From NCBI GenBank assembly GCA_016214005.1, contig JACRPK010000018.1, positions 1 through 49,555 on the forward strand: 49,555 bases of DNA. The letters run 5' to 3'. The notes beneath the pieces were generated by a model that ran no database searches, had not been told where the DNA came from, and saw only the letters and a list, made by a program, of their open reading frames with translations. The DNA is from Candidatus Wolfebacteria bacterium (lineage in GTDB: Bacteria; Patescibacteriota; Minisyncoccia; UBA6257; UBA9933). Shown piece by piece: positions 9,192 through 17,088 of this stretch; within the stretch, counting starts at the first letter, position 1; each line of letters begins with the position of its first letter. A program made the translations under genes and the position numbers.

Positions 9192-10343
9192 ATGAACGAA
9201 AGAAGCTATTTAACGATTAAAGATCCGATAAGCGATAAATTATTGGAAGAATTAGAACAAAAAAATGATACAGCTAGCCAAAGAATAAAAAGACTTTTGG
9301 CTTGTCCGGATTTAACCAGAAAAGAAAATTCTCCCCTTAAATTTATTTTAGATAAAATTTTGAAAATGGATATATTCAAGAGCTTTGATATTGTTGAGGT
9401 TCCAGAAATCGTAAGTGTTAAAAATAATTTTGACTTGTTAAATGCTCCGGCCGATCATCCGAGCCGCAAAGAAACGGATACTTACTATGCGAGTAAAGAT
9501 TATGTTTTAAGGACTCAAACTACGGTAATGTGGCCTTTTTCACTTGAAAAAGAAGAAATTAAGAACAAGCTGGAAAAAAAAGGAGAGATCGGGCTTTTGT
9601 GTTATGGCAAGGTTTTTAGAAAAGACGAAATTGACAGAAATCATTTTCCGATTTTTCATCAAATAGATGGACTTTATATTTGCAAAAAAGAGAAGAAAAT
9701 AATAGGCCTTGCGAATCTTCAGGAAATATTAAAAGCCATTACTAAGGCCGTTTACGGCGATTCTATAATTTATCGTTTTTTGGAAGATACCTTTCCATTT
9801 ACTGATCCCAGCACGCAGATAGAATTGCAAATTGGCGATAAGTGGCTGGAAATTGTCGGAGCGGGAGTTGTTCACACGCAAGTACTTTCTAATCTTGGCA
9901 TAGATCCTTCTGTATATAATGGCTGGGCTTTTGGGTTCGGCTTGGAAAGAATCGCCATGGCGAAAATGAATATTCCTGATATCAGAATTTTTTGGTCTGA
10001 CGATCCAAGAATCACCGGCCAATTTAAAGATATAAATAGCCAATATAGAGAAGTGAGCAAGTATCCTTCAATAACGCGCGATATTTCTTTTGTAGTGAGT
10101 AACGATTTCATTCCTAATAATTATTTTGATTTGATAAGAGATTTCGGCGGGGATTTGGTGGAAGAGGTAAAATTGATTGATAAATATGAAAATGCGGAAA
10201 AATTCGGGGAAAATAAAATCAGCTATGCTTACAGAATAATTTATAGGAGCAATGACCGCACTTTGCTTTCTAGCGAGATTGATAAAATTCAAGAGAAAAT
10301 ATACACTGAAACAGCAAAGCAGTTTAATGCGGAAATTAGATAA
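9192..10343 (+). CDS. pheS: single-chain phenylalanyl-tRNA synthetase (PheS catalytic core fused to FDX-ACB anticodon-binding domain)
   Basis: PheS core (LRTQTTVMWPF, YGKVFRKDEIDRNHFPIFHQIDGLYI, GWAFGFGLERIAM) followed by FDX-ACB (YPSITRDISFVVSNDF...SYAYRIIYRSNDRTLLSSEIDKIQEKI). Confidence 0.88.
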   Translation: MNERSYLTIKDPISDKLLEELEQKNDTASQRIKRLLACPDLTRKENSPLKFILDKILKMDIFKSFDIVEVPEIVSVKNNFDLLNAPADHPSRKETDTYYASKDYVLRTQTTVMWPFSLEKEEIKNKLEKKGEIGLLCYGKVFRKDEIDRNHFPIFHQIDGLYICKKEKKIIGLANLQEILKAITKAVYGDSIIYRFLEDTFPFTDPSTQIELQIGDKWLEIVGAGVVHTQVLSNLGIDPSVYNGWAFGFGLERIAMAKMNIPDIRIFWSDDPRITGQFKDINSQYREVSKYPSITRDISFVVSNDFIPNNYFDLIRDFGGDLVEEVKLIDKYENAEKFGENKISYAYRIIYRSNDRTLLSSEIDKIQEKIYTETAKQFNAEIR

Positions 10344-10416
10344 AAGAGTAATCGCAAATAACGCGAATAAATTATTGGCATTATTTGCTAAAATTCGCAT
10401 TATTAGCGAACACTAT

Positions 10417-10491
10417 GGCGCTATCGTCTAGCCTGGTCTAGGACATTGGATTTTCATTCCAAAAACCCGGGTTCAAATCCCGGTAGCGCTA
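10417..10491 (+). tRNA. tRNA-Glu (anticodon TTC)
   Basis: cloverleaf: acceptor ggcgcta/tagcgct, anticodon arm ttgga-ttTTCat-tccaa, T-arm ccggg-ttcaaat-cccgg. Confidence 0.93.
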
Positions 10492-10547
10492 CTAAAATTT
10501 AAATTTTAAATATTGTTTCTCAATTATTTTTATGTTAAATTATTAAT

Positions 10548-10868
10548 ATGAAATTCTATAAATTTACAGCTATTTTCGCGCCGGAAAAAGATGCGCCAAA
10601 TGTTTATAATGCTTCAGTGCCGGTTTTGCCGGGTTGTTTTTCTTTTGGCGATAGTTTTGATGAGGCAAAATATAATATCAGAGAGGCAGTTGAGCTCTAT
10701 TTGTTATCTATTTTAGATAATGAACAAAAAATTCCTCAAGATAAAAAAATAAAATTGCCAAAAAATGCCATTGCGCAAGAAATTACCGTAGGCGTTGATT
10801 TTGAAATTAAAACAGGATTTTTCCCGACTATATCAAGTAAAAAATCGTCCGTGTCTTATGTCAAATAA
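10548..10868 (+). CDS. hicB: HicB-like antitoxin
   Basis: HicB fold signature YNASVPVLPGCFSFGDSFDEAKYNIREAVELYL; adjacent HicA. Confidence 0.8.
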   Translation: MKFYKFTAIFAPEKDAPNVYNASVPVLPGCFSFGDSFDEAKYNIREAVELYLLSILDNEQKIPQDKKIKLPKNAIAQEITVGVDFEIKTGFFPTISSKKSSVSYVK

Positions 10869-11082
10869 ATTGCCAGTTTTAAAAGGCGATGAAATTGTTA
10901 GGGTTTTAATAAAATTAGGTTTTCGTCCGAATAGAAAACGAGGAAGTCATTTAATTTTAGAGAAAAACGGAAAAATGACAGTCGTGCCAATTCACGAAGG
11001 CAGAGATATTTCAAAAGGCACATTGCTTGCCATTTTGAAACAAGCAGGAATTTCAAAACAAGAATTGAAAAAATATCTTTGA
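10858..11082 (+). CDS. hicA: HicA-like mRNA interferase toxin
   Basis: LIKLGFRPNRKRGSHLILEKNGKMTVVPIHEGRDISKGTLLAILKQAGIS; true start likely MSNKLP at 10858, overlapping hicB. Confidence 0.85.
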   Translation: MSNKLPVLKGDEIVRVLIKLGFRPNRKRGSHLILEKNGKMTVVPIHEGRDISKGTLLAILKQAGISKQELKKYL

Positions 11083-11142
11083 TTTTTTTCTTCATTTTTA
11101 ATGCCAATGGTGATAATTCATTCTCTTCGCTATAATTAAAAA

Positions 11143-13314
11143 ATGGTCACTTCTCAAATTTCTCTTCAAACTCCTCTTAATGAAGTAAAAGGCATTGGAC
11201 CGAAATTTTGCGAAAAGCTTCAAAAGTTAAAAATTGAAAAAGTTAAAGATTTGCTTTGGCATTTTCCTTTTAGATATGAAGATTTTTCAAACATCGTTGC
11301 GATAAAAGATTTGAAAGTCAATGAGCGCGCGACTATTCAGGGGATAATTCAGTCAATAAAACTTCGCCGGACTTGGAAGAAAAAAATGTTTATTGTGGAG
11401 GCATTGGTAAGCGATAAATCTGGCAGCATCCGCGCCATATGGTTTAATCAAAAATTTTTAATCACCATGCTTAAAAAAAATAGCTTGGTGAATTTAGCCG
11501 GAAAAGTTTCGCAATCGTCTGATGGCGGGCTGATGATGTCCCATCCGGTTCATGAAATTTTAACTTACAAAAAAGACGCGGAAGATTTGCGGCACACCGG
11601 CCGCGTAGTGCCGATATACCCGGAAACCAAGGGCATTACTTCAAAAGGCATTCGTTTTTTAATTAAGCCGATAATTGATCAACTGGAAAAACTTGAAGAT
11701 TTTTTGCCAAGCGAAATTTTAAAAAAGCACAGGATTTTAGAAATTAACGAAGCTGTAAAACTAGTTCATTTTCCGGAAAAAATAGAAGACGCGATTGCTG
11801 CCAAGCAAAGATTCGCTTTTGAGGATTTATTTTTTTTAAATCTTGTTAATTTACGACAAAAAATAAAATTGTTAAAAGAAAAAGCTTTTTCTTCGGAGTT
11901 TGAATTAGATAGCGTCAAAAAAATGCTTGAAAATCTGCCCTTTGAACTCACTCACAGCCAGAAAAAATCGCTTTGGGAAATTTTACAGGATATTAAAAAG
12001 CCTCATCCGATGAATAGACTTTTGCAGGGAGATGTTGGAAGCGGAAAAACAATCGTGGCGATTTTAGGGGCGATGGTTTTGGCAAATGACGGCAAACAAT
12101 CGGCTTTTATGGCGCCGACTGAAATTTTGGCGCGCCAGCATTATGAAACTTTTAAAAAATTCTTCAAAAATTTTGATAGAGGTGTTGGGCTTATCACCGG
12201 CTCAATGGCAAAAGTTTTTTACGGCGACGGTTTGGAAAGCGATTTGAAAAAAGGCGATTTAGTAAAAAAAGCCGGCAACAATGAAATTAAAATTATTTTT
12301 GGCACACATGCTTTAATTCAGAAAAACATCAAATTCAGCGATTTGGCATTGGTAATTATTGATGAGCAGCACAGATTCGGCGTCCGCCAGAGGGCAGAGC
12401 TTTTAAAAAAAACTGGCAAAGAAATTTTGATGCCGCATTTATTATCAATGAGCGCCACGCCGATTCCTCGCACTTTGACTTTGACGATGTTCGGCGATTT
12501 GGATTTATCAATTATTGACGAGCTTCCGAAAAACAGAAAAGAAATTATCACTAAAATTGTTGATTCAAAAAATCGCGATAATGCTTACGCTTTTATTCGC
12601 GGCCAGGTTAAAAAGGGCAGACAGGCTTTCGTGATTTGTCCGAGAATCGAGCCGGCCAATGAAGATGAAGAATTTATTCTAGAAAATAAAAGATCTTGGT
12701 TTAATATGTGGGACAATGCCAAAATGGTAAAAGAAGAATATGAGAATCTTTCTCAAAAAATTTTCCCCGATTTTAGAATTGGTATGCTTCATGGGAAAAT
12801 GAAGCCCAAAGAAAAAAATGAAGCGATGAAAAAATTTAAAAATCGCGAGATCGATATTTTAGTTTCAACTTCGGTTGTTGAGGTGGGTGTTGATATTTCA
12901 AATGCCAATGTGATGATAATAGAAGATGCCGATAAATTCGGTCTGGCTCAGCTTTATCAATTTCGCGGCCGCGTGGGCAGGGGAGAACATCAATCATTTT
13001 GTTTGCTTTTTACCCAGTCTTTTTCAAAAACAACTAATTTGCGCTTGAAATCTTTGGTTGAAGCAAAAAGCGGATTTGAATTGGCTGAAAAAGATTTGGA
13101 GATTAGAGGACCGGGAGAATTTTTAGGCGATTCGCTCGGTTGGGCGCAGACCGGCGCGCCGGATTTGGCAATGAAAGCGATTAGAAATCCGGAGCTTGTT
13201 AAATCAAGCCGCGAGGCGGCGGAAAGTGTTTTAAAAATAGATCCGGAACTTAAAAATTATCCGGCGCTTAAATCGCGGCTGGAAAATTTCCAGCAGGATG
13301 TGCATTTGGAGTGA
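11143..13314 (+). CDS. recG: ATP-dependent DNA helicase RecG
   Basis: wedge/OB domain plus helicase motifs LLQGDVGSGKT, MAPTEILARQH, IIDEQHRFGV, SATPIPRTL, FRGRVGRGEHQSFCLL. Confidence 0.95.
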   Translation: MVTSQISLQTPLNEVKGIGPKFCEKLQKLKIEKVKDLLWHFPFRYEDFSNIVAIKDLKVNERATIQGIIQSIKLRRTWKKKMFIVEALVSDKSGSIRAIWFNQKFLITMLKKNSLVNLAGKVSQSSDGGLMMSHPVHEILTYKKDAEDLRHTGRVVPIYPETKGITSKGIRFLIKPIIDQLEKLEDFLPSEILKKHRILEINEAVKLVHFPEKIEDAIAAKQRFAFEDLFFLNLVNLRQKIKLLKEKAFSSEFELDSVKKMLENLPFELTHSQKKSLWEILQDIKKPHPMNRLLQGDVGSGKTIVAILGAMVLANDGKQSAFMAPTEILARQHYETFKKFFKNFDRGVGLITGSMAKVFYGDGLESDLKKGDLVKKAGNNEIKIIFGTHALIQKNIKFSDLALVIIDEQHRFGVRQRAELLKKTGKEILMPHLLSMSATPIPRTLTLTMFGDLDLSIIDELPKNRKEIITKIVDSKNRDNAYAFIRGQVKKGRQAFVICPRIEPANEDEEFILENKRSWFNMWDNAKMVKEEYENLSQKIFPDFRIGMLHGKMKPKEKNEAMKKFKNREIDILVSTSVVEVGVDISNANVMIIEDADKFGLAQLYQFRGRVGRGEHQSFCLLFTQSFSKTTNLRLKSLVEAKSGFELAEKDLEIRGPGEFLGDSLGWAQTGAPDLAMKAIRNPELVKSSREAAESVLKIDPELKNYPALKSRLENFQQDVHLE

Positions 13315-13358
13315 TTTATCTAGTAGCGGAAAAAGATTTTTTTTAATATACTTAAAAT

Positions 13359-13829
13359 ATGAATAATAACGGACAAACAATAGTAGAAGTTTTAATAGTA
13401 TCTTTAATAGTTACCGTTTCCTTGGTTGGCGGATTTAGTTTGTTTTCACAATTTTATTTGACTAATCAAATAAGAAGCGAGCAGGTAGTGGCAACTTATT
13501 TGGCTGCCGAAGGATTGGAATTGATAAAAAATAAAGTTGATTCAAATAAATTGGGCGGCGCGGCTTTTAATTCCGGTCTTATTGATTGTAGCGGCGGATG
13601 CACTATTGATTATCGAAATTCAATCAGCTCTGGAAGCGGCCAGCTTTATATTGATCAAAGCGGTTTATACAGCCATAATAATATTTCAGGAAATCAAACT
13701 CCATATTCGCGAATTATTTATATTGATTCGATTTCCGGCGGCTTAAAAGCAAAATCGCAGGTTGATTGGATAACTCGTCGCGGTCCGTTTAAGGTTGAAT
13801 TAGATGCATATTTTTATGACTGGAGATAA
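13359..13829 (+). CDS. type IV pilin-like / pseudopilin protein (PilV-like)
   Basis: N-terminal prepilin-like GQTIVEVLIVSLIVTVSLVGGFSLF hydrophobic helix, Cys-containing C-terminal domain. Confidence 0.7.
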   Translation: MNNNGQTIVEVLIVSLIVTVSLVGGFSLFSQFYLTNQIRSEQVVATYLAAEGLELIKNKVDSNKLGGAAFNSGLIDCSGGCTIDYRNSISSGSGQLYIDQSGLYSHNNISGNQTPYSRIIYIDSISGGLKAKSQVDWITRRGPFKVELDAYFYDWR

Positions 13830-14301
13830 CAAAAAAGGATTTACCGTTATTGAGCTTATTGTAGTTTTATCTGTTTTCTCTATTATTATAGCCACGGTGG
13901 TTGGAATTTTTGTTTCGTCTTTGCAAACTCAACGCAGCGCGATTTCATTGGTTGAAGCCGAAGATAATATTGGCCTGGCCTTAGAACAAATGGCAAGAGA
14001 AATCAGACTTGGCATGAATTATATGGGCAGCGCGGATTTTAAAAGCCTTAGCTTCAGAAATGTAATCGGCGAACAAATTTCTTATAGCGTTAATAATACT
14101 ACTGGTCAAATTCAAAGATGTATAAATGTTTCTTGTCAGGATATAACGCCGTCAAATATCAATATTGAAAATTTTAATATCAGGTATATGAAAGCTCAAC
14201 CGGCTTTAATAACAATAAATTTTATTATTTCTTCAAAAGATATTCGCTTAAAAGACATAAAATATCAGATTCAAACAAGTGTGAGCGGAAGAAATTTGTA
14301 A
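13816..14301 (+). CDS. type IV pilin-like / pseudopilin protein (PilW-like)
   Basis: KKGFTVIELIVVLSVFSIIIATVVGIF canonical prepilin peptidase motif. Confidence 0.8.
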   Translation: MTGDNKKGFTVIELIVVLSVFSIIIATVVGIFVSSLQTQRSAISLVEAEDNIGLALEQMAREIRLGMNYMGSADFKSLSFRNVIGEQISYSVNNTTGQIQRCINVSCQDITPSNINIENFNIRYMKAQPALITINFIISSKDIRLKDIKYQIQTSVSGRNL

Positions 14302-14337
14302 TTTGATATTTAATTTTAGTATTGTATAATTATTTAT

Positions 14338-14559
14338 ATGAAACAAACTTATACGGCAGTTTATAAAAAAAGCGGCAAATTATATAGTGCTTGGATTGAA
14401 GAAATGCCGGGAGTAAATACCCAGGGGAAGACCATCAAAGAAGCAAAAGAAAATCTCAAAGAAGCTTTTTTTCTAATATTAGAAATTAATCGTTTTCTTA
14501 ATAAACAAGAAATTGCTAAGCAGAAAGTTATTAAAGAACAACTTGTTGTTTTTGTTTAA
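14338..14559 (+). CDS. HicB-like antitoxin (second locus)
   Basis: YTAVYKKSGKLYSAWIEEMPGVNTQGKTIKEAKENLKEAFFLILE. Confidence 0.75.
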   Translation: MKQTYTAVYKKSGKLYSAWIEEMPGVNTQGKTIKEAKENLKEAFFLILEINRFLNKQEIAKQKVIKEQLVVFV

Positions 14560-14564
14560 TTTTA

Positions 14565-14759
14565 ATGAAACGAAATGATTTAATCAGATATATTTTGGCA
14601 GAAGGATGTATTTTTATTCGCGAAGGAGCCAAGCATAGCGTTTTTATAAATCCATTGATAAAAAGGTCTTCTACAATTCCGCGGCATAATGAAATTAATA
14701 ATTTTTTATCTAGAAAAATTTGCCGTGATTTAGGAATACGCGAGATTGAAAAAAAATAA
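14565..14759 (+). CDS. HicA-like toxin (second locus)
   Basis: short basic protein LIRYILAEGCIFIREGAKHSVFINP...STIPRHNEINNFLSRKICRDLGI; KHSVF aligns with the HicA catalytic-His region. Confidence 0.65.
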   Translation: MKRNDLIRYILAEGCIFIREGAKHSVFINPLIKRSSTIPRHNEINNFLSRKICRDLGIREIEKK

Positions 14760-14799
14760 GATATTTGATTTAAATTATAGAAATAATATAATTATTTAT

Positions 14800-16203
14800 A
14801 TGAAATTCGGGCGACTAAAAAATCTTTTTCACACTTTCAGCGGGATTTCGCCAAGGGCGGTGGCAATTTTTGCGGGAATAGTTTTTATTATGGCCGTTTC
14901 TTTTTATTTCAATCTTTCAATCTTTCAATCTTTCAATAAATTTTTAGCTTCAGCTCAAACATCGGGCGCTCCACTATATGGTTATGCATGGTCATCAAAC
15001 ATCGGCTGGATAAGTTTTAATTGTTTAAATAGTAGCTCGTGCGCTACATCAAATTATAGCGTTAATCTTGACGCTGATAATAATCTTATTGGCTACGCCT
15101 GGTCATCAAACATCGGCTGGATAAAATTTGATCCGGTTATTACAAATTTAGGGAATAGCGCTCCGACAAATCCTCAACAAGGAGCTAAATTGAATACGAG
15201 TACTAATTTTATAGAGGGGTGGGCAAGAGCTGTTTTGCCGATTGCTTCCGGCGGTTCAGCCGGAGGTTGGGACGGTTGGATTAAAATGTCTAAAGCTGCG
15301 GCGGATAGCGGATCTTCTTATGGCGTTCAATATGATTCTATAAATAAAAAATTGACTGGTTACGCCTGGGGTGGCGATGTAATCGGTTGGATAAGTTTTA
15401 GTGGCACAAATTATAATGTTAGTTTAACAATTCAACAATTTTCGCCCCCGCCCCCTCAACCAATATTAAAAATTTCTCCTAAAATTTCTTCGATGAATGT
15501 AAATTCTACTCAAGATTTTACAGCTAATTTTGATCCCGATGGAACTGGCCCGCAGCTGGAATCTCCTGTTTCGGCATCTTGGGGGAAAATTGGCAGCAAT
15601 ATTTCTTTAAGCGCTTCAACTGGCAAGACAATAACAGTAATATCTCGCAATGAAGGACAGGCTTCAATAACAGCAACATATACAATTGACGGACAAATAT
15701 ACACAGATACTGTTTATTTTAATATTAGTCTTTATTGCGTTTGCGGCTGCGGAGGAATATCTTGCGGAATAAGCGGTGGAGGAGGTGGCGGCGATTATAA
15801 TGGACAAATTGATGTTGATAATATTGAATCAGCTGTTCAGGCATATATTTCCAATAATCCCGGAGTAGAAGTTTATTATCAAGCGTCAAATGAAAAGCTG
15901 GAAGAATATAAATCTTCGCCTGCGGCGCCGAGCGTTTGTCTAGCTTTAAATTATCCAAACTTTTTCTGGAGCCCATTGCCGGCAATTTATAAAGATATAA
16001 CATTTACCGCTACCGGAGATGGATCGTCAAGACTTTGGTCATTTGCGCCGAATGCTGTTCCTTCATCAGCAATGACTAATCCGGCGACAACAAGATTTGC
16101 CTCAACTGCTTCAAAAATAATAAGCTTGAAAGCTTATGATAGCAGAGGCAATTATTGCAAACGCACGAAGAATTTAATTGTCGGCGGAAGAATTGAACAA
16201 TAA
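14800..16203 (+). CDS. secreted/surface protein with GYAWSSNIGWISF repeats and Ig-like/PKD-like C-terminal domains
   Basis: N-terminal TM/signal; three copies of GYAW(SSN/GGDV)IGWI(S/K)F; Gly/Cys-rich linker CVCGCGGISCGISGGGGGGD. Confidence 0.7.
   Translation: MKFGRLKNLFHTFSGISPRAVAIFAGIVFIMAVSFYFNLSIFQSFNKFLASAQTSGAPLYGYAWSSNIGWISFNCLNSSSCATSNYSVNLDADNNLIGYAWSSNIGWIKFDPVITNLGNSAPTNPQQGAKLNTSTNFIEGWARAVLPIASGGSAGGWDGWIKMSKAAADSGSSYGVQYDSINKKLTGYAWGGDVIGWISFSGTNYNVSLTIQQFSPPPPQPILKISPKISSMNVNSTQDFTANFDPDGTGPQLESPVSASWGKIGSNISLSASTGKTITVISRNEGQASITATYTIDGQIYTDTVYFNISLYCVCGCGGISCGISGGGGGGDYNGQIDVDNIESAVQAYISNNPGVEVYYQASNEKLEEYKSSPAAPSVCLALNYPNFFWSPLPAIYKDITFTATGDGSSRLWSFAPNAVPSSAMTNPATTRFASTASKIISLKAYDSRGNYCKRTKNLIVGGRIEQ
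14907..14938 (+). repeat. octanucleotide tandem repeat (tttcaatc, about 4 copies) inside the coding sequence
   Basis: tttcaatc-tttcaatc-tttcaatc-tttcaata read directly. Confidence 0.95.
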
Positions 16204-16207
16204 AAAT

Positions 16208-16648
16208 ATGCAAAGAGGACAAGTTTTATTGCTTACAACCTTAATTCTCGGCGCCATGATAACCAGCGCTTATTTGTTTGTCGGTTATTTGGCGACCAAA
16301 AAACTTCGCCAATCAATTTTGGTAGTTGATTCAGCTCAAGCTTTTTACGCGTCAGATTCCGGCATTGAGGCTGAATTATATAGAATACTAAAGGGTGGAT
16401 CATTACAATGTAGGTTTATAAATGAAAATGTCGGTTTTAAAGTGTCTTCTTGCGCTGAGGGATTTGTGGAAAATTCAACTTTCGGTTTAGTAATAAAATC
16501 GACAGGCCAGGCTTATAAAGTTACCCGCAGTCAAAAAGATTTTTCACAGACTATATCATCAAGCACTAAATCAATGGCTGGATTGCCTTTTTGTTCAATT
16601 TCGTCGTTAATTCAATCTTGTCCGCTTAATTTAAAGTCAATTTACTGA
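16208..16648 (+). CDS. PilX-like pilus assembly/minor pilin protein
   Basis: QRGQVLLLTTLILGAMITSAYLFVG N-terminal helix followed by AQAFYASDSGIEAELYRIL. Confidence 0.6.
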   Translation: MQRGQVLLLTTLILGAMITSAYLFVGYLATKKLRQSILVVDSAQAFYASDSGIEAELYRILKGGSLQCRFINENVGFKVSSCAEGFVENSTFGLVIKSTGQAYKVTRSQKDFSQTISSSTKSMAGLPFCSISSLIQSCPLNLKSIY

Positions 16649-16651
16649 AAA

Positions 16652-16671
16652 CCTGCCTGCCGGCAGGCAGG
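16652..16671. repeat. 20-bp perfect palindrome cctgcctgccggcaggcagg
   Basis: read directly; intergenic, next to ttatccaca at 16674-16682. Confidence 0.95.
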
Positions 16672-16718
16672 AGTTATCCACATTTAGTTTATTGAAAAAT
16701 AGATTATAATATTTTATA

Positions 16719-17084
16719 ATGAAATTAGCTGAAATTTTTAAAAATAAAAAAATAATTATTGTTGTTATTGTTGTATTTTTAATAATTTTGGGAGCAGGAA
16801 TATTTTTTTATAAAAAATATAATGCTCCACAGATTATATCCGAACAATTAACGCCGGAACAGCTTAAACAAATTAAAAGGCAAGAAGAAATTAAAAATCA
16901 GCTTGAAGAATTAAAAAAATTAAGAGAACAAACAAATTATCAGCCGCCAACCCAAGAAGAAATCAAACAGCAGCTTAAAACAATAGAAACATTGCGAAAA
17001 GAAACTAATTACAAACCGCCCACCCAAGAAGAAATCGCCAATCAGCTTGAAGAATTAAAAAAATTAAGAGAGCAAATTCAATAA
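16719..17084 (+). CDS. membrane-anchored coiled-coil protein with internal repeats
   Basis: N-terminal TM, then about 2.5 copies of QLEELKKLREQTNYQPPTQEEIK. Confidence 0.65.
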   Translation: MKLAEIFKNKKIIIVVIVVFLIILGAGIFFYKKYNAPQIISEQLTPEQLKQIKRQEEIKNQLEELKKLREQTNYQPPTQEEIKQQLKTIETLRKETNYKPPTQEEIANQLEELKKLREQIQ

Positions 17085-17088
17085 ATAT

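Noticed and set aside
10068-10400. Minus-strand ORF opposite the 3' end of pheS
   Set aside because: Overlaps the conserved FDX-ACB coding region in antisense; no recognisable domain.
14907-15124. CRISPR-like array because of repeated motifs
   Set aside because: Repeats are coding and either contiguous octamers or protein-motif repeats, without regular spacers or cas genes; no CRISPR array seen elsewhere in the window.
16674-16682. DnaA box (ttatccaca) as evidence of an origin of replication
   Set aside because: Only one clear box seen and no dnaA/dnaN or DUE-like cluster here; a single box is weak evidence.
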